The position numbers and the translations under genes are program-made. The notes under the pieces are model-generated. The model worked only from the letters and a program-made list of their open reading frames with translations, was not told the DNA's origin and searched no databases. This document shows, piece after piece, positions 19,612 through 28,713 of a DNA stretch of 64,000 nt. Each line of letters begins with the position of its first letter. Within the stretch, counting starts at the first letter, position 1. Origin of the DNA: Candidatus Muproteobacteria bacterium (GTDB taxonomy: Bacteria; Pseudomonadota; Gammaproteobacteria; Acidiferrobacterales; Sulfurifustaceae); assembly GCA_027449605.1 (NCBI GenBank), contig DAIDLH010000019.1, forward strand, positions 29,416-93,415, read 5' to 3'.

Positions 19612-20867
19612 GCATCCCGGACAGTCTCCTGACTCGATTGCGCGAACGCGTGCGCTTCGACCGCAACGAATGGTCGGGCAGCTTCGGCGACATCGGCACC
19701 GACCTGCCGCTGATCGTGGCCATGATCGCCGCCACCGGCCTGGACAGCGCGCCGGTGTTCATCGTGTTTGGATTGTTGCAGATCGCAAGCGGCGTCTTCT
19801 ATGGCCTGCCGATGCCGATGCAACCACTCAAGGCGATGGCGGTGCTCGTGATCACGCAGAAGCTCGGGGGCGACGTGCTCGCGGGCGGCGGGCTCGCGAT
19901 TGCCGCGGTGATGCTGCTGTTGAGCCTGAGTGGCGCACTCGACAAGCTCGCGCGCCTGATCCCGCACGCCGTGGTGCGCGGCATCCAGCTCGGCCTCGGC
20001 ATCACGCTCATCTCTCTCGCGCTCAAAACCTACGTGCCCGCCGGCGGTGTCCCGGGATACGTGCTCGCGGCCATCGCGGCTTTGCTGATCGTGCTGCTGT
20101 GGGGCAACCGGCGCTTCCCGCCGGCGCTGCCGGTAATCGGTCTCGGCGCGGCGTATGCACTGCTGGTCGAGGGGCATGGCACGGTGCTGGCCGCTGGGAT
20201 CGGGCTCGCGCTGCCAAACCTGCATGCGCCGGGCTGGGAAAACATTCTGCTCGGGTTCTGGCTGCTCGCGCTTCCGCAGTTGCCGCTGTCGCTCGCGAAT
20301 TCCGTCGTCGCCACGCGCCAGACCGTCAACGATCTTTATCCACGGCGCCCGGTCACCCTGCGCGGCATCGGCCTCACCTACTCCGTCGCCAACTTCGTGG
20401 CCCCGCTCTTCGGCGGCGTGCCGGTATGCCACGGCTGCGGCGGGCTCGCCGGGCATTACGGCTTCGGCGCGCGCACCGGCGGTTCGGTTGTCATTTACGG
20501 CGGGATGCATGTCGCGCTCGGCCTGCTCTTCGGCCACGCGGCCGACCAGGTCGTCCGGCTGTTCCCGCAGCCGGTTCTCGGCGTGGTGTTGCTGTTCGAG
20601 GCGGTACTGTTGATGCGGCTCGTGCGCGACACGGCGTCCGACGGTCGTTCGTTCCTGATCGCGTTGCTCACCGGCGCACTCGCCTTCGGCCTGCCGCACG
20701 GCTTCGCGGTGGCCATGATCGTCGGCACGATTGTGTACCATGCCTCCCGGCGTTACGGCCTGCTCATCGAACAGGTTCCGGCGGAGATAAAGAAGGAGGA
20801 ACCCGCTTCGCACGCCGCCGAACCGCCGGCTCTCATCGACCGCGGCATCGCGGGTCGCGAGGCGTGA
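19608..20867 (+). CDS. MOT1-like molybdate/sulfate transporter
   Basis: This 419-residue polytopic membrane protein has about 10 hydrophobic segments. The MOT1/SulP-like signatures are NEWSGSFGDIGTDLPLIVAM near the N-terminus, YGLPMPMQPLKAMAVLV, and VPVCHGCGGLAGHYGFGARTGGS in the second half. MOT1 proteins take up molybdate with high affinity; sulfate is an alternative substrate. Its place at the end of the nifV-fix operon, translationally coupled to the TPR gene, argues for molybdate supply to FeMo-co. It ends shortly before convergent radA. Confidence 0.85.
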   Translation: MSIPDSLLTRLRERVRFDRNEWSGSFGDIGTDLPLIVAMIAATGLDSAPVFIVFGLLQIASGVFYGLPMPMQPLKAMAVLVITQKLGGDVLAGGGLAIAAVMLLLSLSGALDKLARLIPHAVVRGIQLGLGITLISLALKTYVPAGGVPGYVLAAIAALLIVLLWGNRRFPPALPVIGLGAAYALLVEGHGTVLAAGIGLALPNLHAPGWENILLGFWLLALPQLPLSLANSVVATRQTVNDLYPRRPVTLRGIGLTYSVANFVAPLFGGVPVCHGCGGLAGHYGFGARTGGSVVIYGGMHVALGLLFGHAADQVVRLFPQPVLGVVLLFEAVLLMRLVRDTASDGRSFLIALLTGALAFGLPHGFAVAMIVGTIVYHASRRYGLLIEQVPAEIKKEEPASHAAEPPALIDRGIAGREA

Positions 20868-20931
20868 GCGGCGAGACATTCAAATCCATGCTGGCCGGGA
20901 ATCCATTGACCGCCGCACCCCGAAAGACCTG

Positions 20932-22287
20932 CTATCCAAGAATCTCCAGCGCTTCCGTCAGGCGCCGCACCGGCAGCAATTCAATACCGGCATCGCCCTT
21001 CTTCGGCATGTTGGCCGCCGGCACCAGCGCGCGCTTGAAACCGAGTTTGGCCGCTTCGCGGATGCGCTCCTGACCGCGCTGCACCGGCCGCACCTCGCCC
21101 GCCAGCCCGACCTCGCCGAAAATGACCAAGTCCTTCCCCAGCGGCCGGTTGCGCAGGCTGGACATGGTCGCGGCCAGAATCGCCAGATCCGCGGCAGTTT
21201 CCATCACCCGCACGCCGCCAACCACGTTCACGAACACGTCCTGATCGTAGGTCGCGATGCCGGCGTGGCGGTGCAGCACCGCGAGCAGCATGGCGAGCCG
21301 GTTGGTATCGAGCCCGACGCACACGCGGCGCGGATTGCTCAAGTGGCTTTGGTCCACCAGCGCCTGCACTTCCACCAGCAGCGGTCGCGTGCCCTCCTGC
21401 GTCGCCAGCACGACGCTGCCCGGCACCGGCTGCGCCTCGCGGCTGAGAAACATCGACGACGGATTGCCCACTTCGCGCAAGCCGGTTTCGGTCATGGCGA
21501 ACACGCCGATCTCGTTGACCGCGCCGAAACGGTTCTTGATCGCGCGGATGATGCGGAACGCACTGCCGGTGTCGCCCTCGAAATAGAGCACCGTGTCGAC
21601 CATGTGTTCGAGCACACGCGGCCCGGCGAGCGTGCCCTCCTTGGTGACATGGCCGACCAGGAATAGCGCGGTGCCGGTTTGCTTGGCGAAGCGCACCATC
21701 TGGGCGGCGGATTCGCGTACCTGCGCCACACTCCCCGGCGCCGACTGGAGTATCTCGGTGTACATCGTCTGGATCGAATCGACGACGATCACCTGCGGGC
21801 GCTCGTCCTGGGCGCAACCGATGATCTTCTCAACCTGGTTTTCGGTGAGCAGCCGCAAGCGATCACCCTTGAGACCGAGACGCCGCGCGCGCAGCGCGAT
21901 CTGGTCCGAGGACTCCTCGCCGCTGACATAAAGTACCCGCGAAGCTTCGGCGATCGTGGCCAACGCCTGGATCAGCAAGGTGGATTTGCCGATACCCGGA
22001 TCGCCGCCGATCAGCACCACCGAACCGGCGACGAGTCCGCCGCCTAATACACGGTCGAGCTCGCTGACGCCGGTCGGGATGCGCGCGATTTTCTCCGCCG
22101 CGACTTCGGCCAGAAACTGCGCCGGTACCGGCTCGCCGTACTGGCGTCCGGCGCGCGCGTGGGTCGTGGACGCCACGGCGGTTTCGTAGAGAGAATTCCA
22201 GGCGCCGCAGGACGGACACTGGCCGACCCATTTCGGCGTGCTCGCGCCGCATTCGTTGCAGGTGAAAACCGATTTGGTTTTAGCCAT
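20932..22287 (-). CDS. radA: DNA repair protein RadA (Sms)
   Basis: This 451-residue branch-migration ATPase of recombinational repair has an N-terminal C4 zinc finger (CNECGAST...CPSCGAW). It also has Walker A GGDPGIGKSTL, the RadA-specific KNRFG motif in AIKNRFGAVNEIGVF, and a C-terminal Lon-protease-like domain (DLAILAATMSSLRNRPLGKDLVIFGEVGLAGEVRPV). The length is normal. It converges with the nif operon. Confidence 0.97.
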   Translation of the reverse strand: MAKTKSVFTCNECGASTPKWVGQCPSCGAWNSLYETAVASTTHARAGRQYGEPVPAQFLAEVAAEKIARIPTGVSELDRVLGGGLVAGSVVLIGGDPGIGKSTLLIQALATIAEASRVLYVSGEESSDQIALRARRLGLKGDRLRLLTENQVEKIIGCAQDERPQVIVVDSIQTMYTEILQSAPGSVAQVRESAAQMVRFAKQTGTALFLVGHVTKEGTLAGPRVLEHMVDTVLYFEGDTGSAFRIIRAIKNRFGAVNEIGVFAMTETGLREVGNPSSMFLSREAQPVPGSVVLATQEGTRPLLVEVQALVDQSHLSNPRRVCVGLDTNRLAMLLAVLHRHAGIATYDQDVFVNVVGGVRVMETAADLAILAATMSSLRNRPLGKDLVIFGEVGLAGEVRPVQRGQERIREAAKLGFKRALVPAANMPKKGDAGIELLPVRRLTEALEILG

Positions 22288-22310
22288 GATGGAAAAAACT
22301 AATAGACAGG

Positions 22311-22448
22311 ATTCACAGGATTAACAAGATTGGAAACTGTTTCAAAATACACGTAGGGTGGGCGCCGCCCACCGTCGGACAAGTATCGAAGCCGTGTCGG
22401 TGGGCCATGCCCACCCTACAAACTTTCAATCTTGTAAATCCTGTGAAT
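22311..22448. repeat. Nested inverted repeat between radA and alr
   Basis: The outer arms (22311-22332 and 22427-22448, core attcacaggattaacaaga) are inverted copies with one mismatch over 22 bp. Inside them lies an unrelated palindrome, gtagggtgggc...gcccaccctac (22353-22419), of a family also found at 30540, 41340 and 44211. One element appears to have landed inside the other. Confidence 0.75.
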
Positions 22449-22452
22449 TTTT

Positions 22453-23529
22453 TCAAATAACGACTCGCGGGATGCGTTCGGTCACGTGGCACATAAGCTC
22501 GTAGGAGATAGTGCCGGCGCACTTCGCCACTTCCTCGATCGGCAATCCCTGGCCCCATAGCACCACCGGATCGCCGACTTTCGCCCGCGGCTGGTTGCGC
22601 AGATCGAGCGTGATCATGTCCATGGAAACCCGCCCGATCAGCGGCACGCGCACGCCGCTGACCAGCGCCGGCGTGCCGCTCACGGCATGCCGCGGATACC
22701 CGTCGCCGTAACCGATCGCCGCCACGCCGACCGGCATGTCTTCCGGGCAACGCCAGTCGCCGCCGTAGCCGATCGGATCGCCCTTGCGCCGCGCGTGCAC
22801 GGCGATCAACGCCGTTTGCAGCGTCATGACCGGTTTGAGATCCAGTTCCGCCGCGGCCAGCTGCGTCAGCGGCGAGGCGCCGTACAGCATGATCCCCGGA
22901 CGCACCCAGTCGAGATGGCTCTGCGGCCAGGCAAGAATGCCGGCGGAATTGGCCAGGCTCGATTCGAGACCGAGATCCTTGACGCAGGAAAGAAAACCAT
23001 CGGCCTGCGTCAGGGTTTCCGGATCGGAGGGAATGTCGGCGCGCGCGAAGTGCGACATGAGCCGGATGTCCGCGACCGCGGGACAACGCTGCAACTGTTT
23101 CAGGATTTCCGGAACCTGCGCCGGCGCAAAGCCGAGGCGATGCATGCCGGTGTCGATCTTGAGCCACACGGACAGCTTCAGCGACGCCGGTGCCTGCGCC
23201 AGCGCCTTGATCTGCCCCTCCTCGTGTATCGCCGGCTCCAACCGATGTTTCGCCAGCAGCGGCAATTCATCGGCGGAGAAAAAACCCTCGAGCAGGCAAA
23301 CCGGCCGGGCAATGCTTACCTCGCGCAGATGGATGCCCTCTTCCACGCTGGACACGCCGAAGGCATCGACACTGCCGTTCAGCGTTTGCGCGACCCACGA
23401 CAAACCGTGCCCGTAACCGTCGGCCTTGACCACGGCCATGATCCGGGCGCGCGACGCGCGGCGGCGCACCTGCTCCAGGTTGTGCCGCAACGCTCCTGCG
23501 TCCACCAGCGCGCGCGCCGGTCTGCTCAT
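22453..23529 (-). CDS. alr: Alanine racemase
   Basis: This 358-residue PLP enzyme interconverts L- and D-alanine for peptidoglycan. The lysine motif AVVKADGYGHGLSWVAQTL and the C-terminal catalytic-tyrosine region PIGYGGDWRC/AIGYGDGYPRHA are present, as is the ISMD-like RVSMDMITLDL. It starts immediately after the dnaB stop, matching the common dnaB-alr-radA gene order. Confidence 0.96.
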   Translation of the reverse strand: MSRPARALVDAGALRHNLEQVRRRASRARIMAVVKADGYGHGLSWVAQTLNGSVDAFGVSSVEEGIHLREVSIARPVCLLEGFFSADELPLLAKHRLEPAIHEEGQIKALAQAPASLKLSVWLKIDTGMHRLGFAPAQVPEILKQLQRCPAVADIRLMSHFARADIPSDPETLTQADGFLSCVKDLGLESSLANSAGILAWPQSHLDWVRPGIMLYGASPLTQLAAAELDLKPVMTLQTALIAVHARRKGDPIGYGGDWRCPEDMPVGVAAIGYGDGYPRHAVSGTPALVSGVRVPLIGRVSMDMITLDLRNQPRAKVGDPVVLWGQGLPIEEVAKCAGTISYELMCHVTERIPRVVI

Positions 23530-26409
23530 TCAGAAATTCCCGTCGTAACCGGCCGAAGTGTAATTCTCGAAGCGGGTGTATTCACCGAGAAAGGTCAAGC
23601 GAACGTCGCCGATCGGGCCGTTACGCTGCTTGCCGATGATGATGTCGGCGGTGCCCTTGACCGGACTGTCCTTGTTGTAAACCTCGTCGCGATAGATGAA
23701 GAGAATCACGTCGGCGTCCTGTTCGATGGCGCCCGATTCGCGCAGATCCGACATGACCGGCCGCTTGTCGGTGCGGCTTTCGACGCTGCGGTTCAGCTGC
23801 GACATGGCGATCACCGGCACTTCCAGTTCCTTGGCCAGGCCCTTCAGGGCGCGGGTGATGTTGGAGATTTCCGTGGCCCGGTTCTCCTCGGTCTTTTCGG
23901 TCGACTGCATCAGTTGCAGGTAGTCGATGAGGATCAGGCCCAGGCCGTGCTCGCGCTTCAGACGCCGCGCGCGGGCGCGCAGTTCCATGGGCGTGAGCGC
24001 CGGGGTGTCGTCGATGAAAATCGGCGCTTCGTTGAGCAGGCTGACCGCCGAGGTCAGCCGCGGCCAATCGTCGTCGTCCAGCTTGCCGGTGCGCACGCGG
24101 TGCGCGTTGATGCGCCCGAGCGAGGCCATCATGCGCAGCGCCAGTTGCGTGCCCGGCATTTCCATGCTGAATACCGCCACCGGAATCTTGTGACCCACGG
24201 CCGCGTTTTCAGCCATGTTCATCGCGAGCGAAGTGTTGTGCACGCAAACGTCATTGGCGATGAAGTTGTGCGTGTCCGGAATCGTGAGGTCATAGACCTG
24301 TTTCGCGCCTGCCGGCACGATGGAGACGATGCGGTCCCAGTAAACATCACTATTGGCCAGCGCCAGCAGCTCCCGGTTGCCCAGGGCCATGGCAAACCTG
24401 GCCAGCTTGGCGCGGGAAAGCCCGCGACGCCCGACGTGAATATTGGAATCCGACACGCCGGCCTTCCGCGCCAGCCCGGACCAGGACAGGCCGCCTTTGG
24501 CCTGCGCGATCAGGCTCCAGACTTCGACCGGGAGGAGATCGGTATTCGTCTGCCGCCGGCGTCCGGCGACCGTCTCGGCGGCCGCGGCCAATGCCTGCTC
24601 CTTGCCGTGGATTCCGATCTCGCGCGCAAAAGTCAGTATTGAGTCGGCGTGCGTGATGTCCAGCTGCCAGCAAGGACGGCGCGCCTCGCGGTACTTCACC
24701 CAACGCAGGCGCAGGGATGAAATCACGCCGAAGCGCAGCAGCAGATGCTGAACCTGCCGCGCCAGACGTTCATTGATCGTGGCGTAGCCGAGCTGTGCCT
24801 GACCCGATTTCAGGACGGTCGCCCAGCCGTCGGTGGCAAACAGCCGGTTGATAAACAGCGCCTGCTGCGCGCGCGCCAGCCGGAACACGGCGGGAGGAAC
24901 CGACTTCTGCGCGGCGCCGTGTCCCATCAGGCCGTGGGTCTCCAGCCAGCGCGCCAGCGGGTTGATGCTGTTCTTGCGCGCCGCCGACAGGCCATTGGGC
25001 GCGAGATCCGCAGGCTGCACACAAAGAACCTCGCAAAGCCGGGCGAACGATCGCTCACTTGGTACAGATTTCCCCTGGCGCCAGTACGTAAGCGACGCAG
25101 GCGCGACACCTACCGCCGCGGCCACCGCACACGCCGGCAGCCGGCCGGCATCGAGTTCACGATCCAGACGCGCGGCAAATTCTTCGCGGTGCGTGGCAAT
25201 CTGTGCGCGATCGCCTACAACGCTCCACGACGGCGCGAAACCACGGCGTCGCTCGGCAACCGTCAGGCTCAGGCCGCCGAAGGCCTGCACTGCGTCCTTG
25301 AAATCTGCGACTATCCTGGTGTTGCTGTTCGTGAAACGGGCCGTGTTGCCGGTCAGTCCGCCATCGCCGATAAGGTAGGCAAGCAGCTTGACTTCGCACT
25401 CCCGGAGCTGCTCCTGGCCGAATACCGGGAGGTGCCGCGGCGTCGCGATCGCATCGCCGATCTTCAGGTCATGCAGTGGGTGCCAGCCCGTGAGAGTGAG
25501 GAACGGATGCGTAAGCGTGGTTTCGATTCGGCGACCGGAGCGCGTGGTGACCTCGAATACGGGTTTGATGCCGTCATCCACGTAGTCGCTGGGCATCGCG
25601 CGCGCCAGCCGGAAGTCCTTCGTAAGCGTTCCCACGCGCTGCCGGCGGTGATTCCGGAAAATTTCCTCGATAGTAACCATGCTGCCGTCATCCATCACCA
25701 ATTCCGAATCATGGACGAGACATTTGCCCATCGACGGCCGGCCGGCGATGATGATCAGGTCGGAAGCCTGCAAGCCGGAGGTCATTTCGTCGAGATCGGA
25801 AAACCCGGTCGGCACGCCGGTAATCGAGGATTTCGAGCGGAACAGCTCGTCGATGCGATCGACGGCCTTGCTCAGCAGCGTGTTCAGGGCGTGGAATTCA
25901 CCGCGCCGGTGGCCCTTTTCGCTGATGTCGAGGATGCGCTTTTCGGCCAGGTCGAGCAGTTCGTTGGCCGAGCGGCCCTCGGGTGTATAGACCGCGTTGC
26001 CGATATCCGAGGCGGCGCGCGCCAGTTCACGCATGACCGAGCTCTCGCGCACGATCGCGGCGTAGGCGACGATGTTGGAAGCACCGGGGGTGTTGTTGGC
26101 GAGCGAACCGAGATACGCCAGTCCGCCGGCGGTGACGAGCTCGCCGCTGCGTTCGAGCCATTCCGAGACGGTGACCACGTCCGCCGGGCTGCTTTCCTCG
26201 CACAGCGCGGCGATGGCGTGAAAAATGAGGCGGTGTTCGCGGCGGTAGAAATCGTCGGCGGTGATGATGTCGGCGATGCGGTCCCAGCTCTGGTTGTCGA
26301 GCAGCAGGCCGCCGAGCACGGACTGCTCGGCCTCAATGGACTGCGGCGGGACCTTGAGCGCTTCGGTCGCCGACTCCATCCCTCGTCTGGAAATGGCTCG
26401 TTCCTCCAC
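23530..26409 (-). CDS. dnaB: Replicative DNA helicase DnaB containing an intein
   Basis: The 959-codon frame encodes DnaB split by a 496-residue intein. The N-terminal primase-interacting domain (IEAEQSVLGGLLLDNQSWD) leads to GRPSMGK of Walker A; the intein then interrupts, and TSLAMNMAENAA resumes the motor domain. That domain has the DYLQLMQ Walker B, SQLNRSVESR and RDEVYNKDSPVKG segments, so the spliced protein is 463 residues, normal for DnaB. Transcription continues from the ribosomal protein operon. The start is a GTG with AGGGGGGATCG in front; an ATG ten codons later is the alternative. Confidence 0.95.
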   Translation of the reverse strand: MEERAISRRGMESATEALKVPPQSIEAEQSVLGGLLLDNQSWDRIADIITADDFYRREHRLIFHAIAALCEESSPADVVTVSEWLERSGELVTAGGLAYLGSLANNTPGASNIVAYAAIVRESSVMRELARAASDIGNAVYTPEGRSANELLDLAEKRILDISEKGHRRGEFHALNTLLSKAVDRIDELFRSKSSITGVPTGFSDLDEMTSGLQASDLIIIAGRPSMGKCLVHDSELVMDDGSMVTIEEIFRNHRRQRVGTLTKDFRLARAMPSDYVDDGIKPVFEVTTRSGRRIETTLTHPFLTLTGWHPLHDLKIGDAIATPRHLPVFGQEQLRECEVKLLAYLIGDGGLTGNTARFTNSNTRIVADFKDAVQAFGGLSLTVAERRRGFAPSWSVVGDRAQIATHREEFAARLDRELDAGRLPACAVAAAVGVAPASLTYWRQGKSVPSERSFARLCEVLCVQPADLAPNGLSAARKNSINPLARWLETHGLMGHGAAQKSVPPAVFRLARAQQALFINRLFATDGWATVLKSGQAQLGYATINERLARQVQHLLLRFGVISSLRLRWVKYREARRPCWQLDITHADSILTFAREIGIHGKEQALAAAAETVAGRRRQTNTDLLPVEVWSLIAQAKGGLSWSGLARKAGVSDSNIHVGRRGLSRAKLARFAMALGNRELLALANSDVYWDRIVSIVPAGAKQVYDLTIPDTHNFIANDVCVHNTSLAMNMAENAAVGHKIPVAVFSMEMPGTQLALRMMASLGRINAHRVRTGKLDDDDWPRLTSAVSLLNEAPIFIDDTPALTPMELRARARRLKREHGLGLILIDYLQLMQSTEKTEENRATEISNITRALKGLAKELEVPVIAMSQLNRSVESRTDKRPVMSDLRESGAIEQDADVILFIYRDEVYNKDSPVKGTADIIIGKQRNGPIGDVRLTFLGEYTRFENYTSAGYDGNF
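24235..25722 (-). other. DnaB intein with LAGLIDADG homing endonuclease
   Basis: The intein spans residues 230-725 of the precursor. It begins with Cys (CLVHDSELVMDDG), has the block B THPFLT histidine and ends VHN before Thr, so all splicing residues are present. The centre has two LAGLIDADG-type motifs, LLAYLIGDGGL and FINRLFATDGWA, fitting an intact homing endonuclease. Between and after these are two helix-turn-helix-like segments: PACAVAAAVGVAPASLTYWR and SWSGLARKAGVSDSNIHVGR. It is inserted exactly between Lys and Thr of the ATP-binding loop, so splicing is essential for helicase activity. Confidence 0.93.
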
Positions 26410-26521
26410 CGATCCCCCCTGATGCTCTGCTGCCGTCTCTCCGCCGGCAGCGGCTGGTCAGCATTATATATCGCAGACCGCCCGGTTCAGCAAATGAGCG
26501 GTTAGCCTGAATGAGCCTGGG

Positions 26522-26971
26522 CTATTTTTCGCCGATAACCGAGACGATGATCTTGAAGTTGACCTCGGGATGCAATGACACGGAGACTTCGTGATCGCCG
26601 ACTTCCTTGAGCGGGCCGCGGTCGAGATGCAGCTCGGAACGCTCCAGCGCGAAGCCGGCCTGCTCCATCGCCTCGCAGATGTCGCGAATGCCGACGGAAC
26701 CGAAAAGTTTTCCTTCCTCGCTGACCTTGCGCACGATCTGGACCGTGAAGCCGGTCATCTTCTCGGCGCGAATCTGGGCCTTGCCGAGCGCGTCGGCCTG
26801 GGCCTTTTCCAGTTCGGCGCGCTGCGCCTCGAACTTGGCGCGGTTTTCCTCGTTGGCGGTGACCGCCTTGCCGTAGGGAATGAGATAGTTACGCGCGAAA
26901 CCGGACTTCACCTTGACCTGTTCGCCAAGATTTCCCAGGTTGCGCATTTTTTCAAGCAGAATGACTTCCAT
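26522..26971 (-). CDS. rplI: 50S ribosomal protein L9
   Basis: This 149-residue protein has the L9 N-terminus MEVILLEKMRNLGNLGEQVKVKSGFARNYLIPYGKAV, the long connecting helix and the C-terminal domain ending FKIIVSVIGEK. It is the third gene of the rpsF-rpsR-rplI operon, upstream of dnaB. Confidence 0.98.
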   Translation of the reverse strand: MEVILLEKMRNLGNLGEQVKVKSGFARNYLIPYGKAVTANEENRAKFEAQRAELEKAQADALGKAQIRAEKMTGFTVQIVRKVSEEGKLFGSVGIRDICEAMEQAGFALERSELHLDRGPLKEVGDHEVSVSLHPEVNFKIIVSVIGEK

Positions 26972-26993
26972 CGTTCAAGCCTCGTCGGATCGT

Positions 26994-27218
26994 TCAGTGG
27001 CTGTCGCAGTAGGGCAACAGCGCCAGGTAACGCGCGTACTTGATGGCGCGCGTCAGTTGCCGCTGGTAACGGGCCTTGGTGCCGGTGTTGCGGCACGGGA
27101 TGATACGGCCCGTTTCCGTGATGTATCCGCTCAGCACCGCGAGATCCTTGTAATCGATCTCTTCCACCTTCTCGGCGGTGAAGCGGCAGAATTTCTTGCG
27201 TCGGAAAAAACGTGACAT
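26994..27218 (-). CDS. rpsR: 30S ribosomal protein S18
   Basis: The 74-residue protein starts [25 protein letters not shown] and contains the S18 core [36 protein letters not shown]. The ATG follows AAGGAGCACGACC. It binds S6, encoded just upstream. Confidence 0.98.
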   Translation of the reverse strand: MSRFFRRKKFCRFTAEKVEEIDYKDLAVLSGYITETGRIIPCRNTGTKARYQRQLTRAIKYARYLALLPYCDSH

Positions 27219-27229
27219 GGTCGTGCTCC

Positions 27230-27634
27230 TTAAGCCTGGTCGGGCGACGCGGATTCGGTCGCTTCGGGTTCGCCGCCTTCGGGCGCCGCCGGCGCGGGCG
27301 CCGCGGATTTCTCCTCGCTCTCCTTCACGAGCGGCGAAGGAGCGGTGACGGCGTGCTTGCGGCTGATGACCAGCGAACGCAGCACCGCGTCGTTGAAGCG
27401 GAACGCGGATTCCAGTTCGCGCAGGGTCGCGAGCTCGCACTCGATGTTCATAAGCACGTAGTGCGCCTTGTGCACCTTGTTCAGGGGGTAGGCGAGCTGG
27501 CGGCGGCCCCAATCTTCGAGGCGGTGAATCGCGCCTTTGGCGGATTCGATCATCGAACGGTAGCGCTCGATCATCGCGGGCACCTGCTCGCTCTGGTCCG
27601 GATGGACCAGAAACACGACTTCATAATGACGCAT
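27230..27634 (-). CDS. rpsF: 30S ribosomal protein S6
   Basis: The 134-residue protein begins [25 protein letters not shown]. It has the S6 core with [24 protein letters not shown], and ends in the acidic/alanine-rich tail common in proteobacteria. It is the first gene of the rpsF-rpsR-rplI-dnaB-alr-radA row. Confidence 0.98.
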   Translation of the reverse strand: MRHYEVVFLVHPDQSEQVPAMIERYRSMIESAKGAIHRLEDWGRRQLAYPLNKVHKAHYVLMNIECELATLRELESAFRFNDAVLRSLVISRKHAVTAPSPLVKESEEKSAAPAPAAPEGGEPEATESASPDQA

Positions 27635-28018
27635 GCAACACTCCTTATGGATAAACTTCAGCCTTCCGTTGCCGTTTTATTATTGTTATCGGCCGGTAAG
27701 GCAAGGTGAAAGAGCGCGGCATTCTATTACAAACAAGGGGTTGTGCCAAGCTCAGTCCTGACGCTGCCGAAGCGCTTCAAACAGGCAGATTCCCGCTGCC
27801 TGGAAATCTTGCGATTTCAGCCAGAAACGTGGCTTGCTCCTAACATCTATCGAATAATATGGGCGGCTGTAGGGTGAGGCGGAGTTTTCGTGAACACACT
27901 TAACGTGTGTTCACGCCGCTGAACGGGTGCAATGGGTTTTGTTGCGCCCCTGGCTGCAAGCCCTGCGCGGCATTAGCTCGCGCTCCTTTGGACCAAACAA
28001 ACATTGGAGAATTATCAA
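27635..28018. other. rpsF upstream region with a perfect 11-bp palindrome
   Basis: This 384-bp spacer lies between divergent rpsF and a small lipoprotein gene. At 27889-27915 it holds CGTGAACACAC-TTAAC-GTGTGTTCACG, perfect 11-bp arms with a 5-bp loop and no T-tract. It therefore looks more like a protein-binding site or recombination remnant than a terminator. A stretch ending GCGGCATTAGCTC (27967-27980) weakly resembles the end of an attC site. No credible gene is present; the rpsF promoter must lie on the left side. Confidence 0.55.
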
Positions 28019-28366
28019 ATGAAGGCGATTTATTGCTCTCTCACTATCCTTCTCGCTGGTTGCGCCGCAAACTCCGGTATTGTGCCTATTGGTCCAGACA
28101 CGTATATGGTTTCCCGTCAAGCCGCCACAGGCTTTTCTGGCTCTGGGACACTAAAAGCAGAAGCATTTCGTGAGGCGAATGAATTTTGTCTAAGCCAAAA
28201 GAAGAAAATGCAAGTAGTGAGCACGACGGAAGCCCAACCTCCATACATTCTTGCTAATTTTCCAAAAGCAGAAGTTCAGTTCATGTGCCTCGATGCAAAC
28301 GATCCTGAGCTTTCCCGTCCGAAACTGAAAAAAGAACCAGACAGCGTCATTGAAATTCGAAAATAA
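28019..28366 (+). CDS. Small predicted lipoprotein
   Basis: This 115-residue protein has a signal peptide, MKAIYCSLTILLAGC, with a clear LLAGC lipobox, so Cys15 should be lipidated. The mature part holds GPDTYMVSRQAATGFSGSGTLKAEAFREANEFC and a charged C-terminus. This pattern occurs in small proteobacterial lipoproteins of unknown function. A GGAGA site lies 8 bp before the ATG. Its codon use is AT-richer than the flanking core genes, fitting an acquired gene, and an attC-like palindrome follows. Confidence 0.75.
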   Translation: MKAIYCSLTILLAGCAANSGIVPIGPDTYMVSRQAATGFSGSGTLKAEAFREANEFCLSQKKKMQVVSTTEAQPPYILANFPKAEVQFMCLDANDPELSRPKLKKEPDSVIEIRK

Positions 28367-28367
28367 G

Positions 28368-28457
28368 GCAATGATCCATCACAGGCTCAACAGCCCATTC
28401 AACGTGAACCTGCGGATCGCTGCGCGCCCCTTGGCTGGTTGACGCGATCATTGGGCG
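28368..28457 (+). repeat. attC-like recombination site (first)
   Basis: The outer arms ggcAATGATC and GATCATTgggc (28368-28376 and 28446-28456) pair. The inner arms GCTCAACAGCC (28385-28395) and GGCTGGTTGAC (28433-28443) pair with one bulged base, as in attC sites. GCTCAAC fits RYYYAAC exactly, and GTTGACG fits GTTRRRY in part. The 60-bp distance between the inner cores matches a '59-base element'. This is a structural inference from sequence alone. Confidence 0.4.
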
Positions 28458-28470
28458 TAAAGGTGAGGAC

Positions 28471-28704
28471 ATGGAAAACTTCGTGAGCGGAAACACTGAA
28501 ACGACCAAGATTGGCTTCGTCAACCGCAACAACCAGCGGTGTGGCGGCCATCGGGGCGTCGCGGGAACAGACCACGGTCAGTTCGCTTATCGCATGGAAT
28601 GTCTCGAACCCGGCTGCGGTCACATCTATGGGGCCAACGGCACCGACGTGTTCCAACGAAAATGCCCTAAGTGTCAAGCAGGCAAAGATGGCATTTCGTT
28701 CTAG
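28471..28704 (+). CDS. Small zinc-ribbon-like protein
   Basis: This 77-residue protein, MENFVSGNTETTKIGFVNRNNQ at its start, has two cysteine pairs, CLEPGC and CPKC, that would form a zinc ribbon, plus an isolated Cys near residue 24. I recognise it as a widespread small hypothetical family often seen in mobile contexts, but its function is unknown. AGGTGAGGAC precedes the ATG. It is bracketed by two attC-like palindromes, as expected for a gene cassette. Confidence 0.75.
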   Translation: MENFVSGNTETTKIGFVNRNNQRCGGHRGVAGTDHGQFAYRMECLEPGCGHIYGANGTDVFQRKCPKCQAGKDGISF

Positions 28705-28713
28705 AGCCATTCC

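Noticed and set aside
22687..24642. Long plus-strand frame opposite alr and dnaB
   Set aside because: Composition bias only; both minus-strand genes have full sets of catalytic motifs.
23530..26409. dnaB as an interrupted or broken gene
   Set aside because: The insertion is an in-frame intein with intact splicing junctions, not a disruption.
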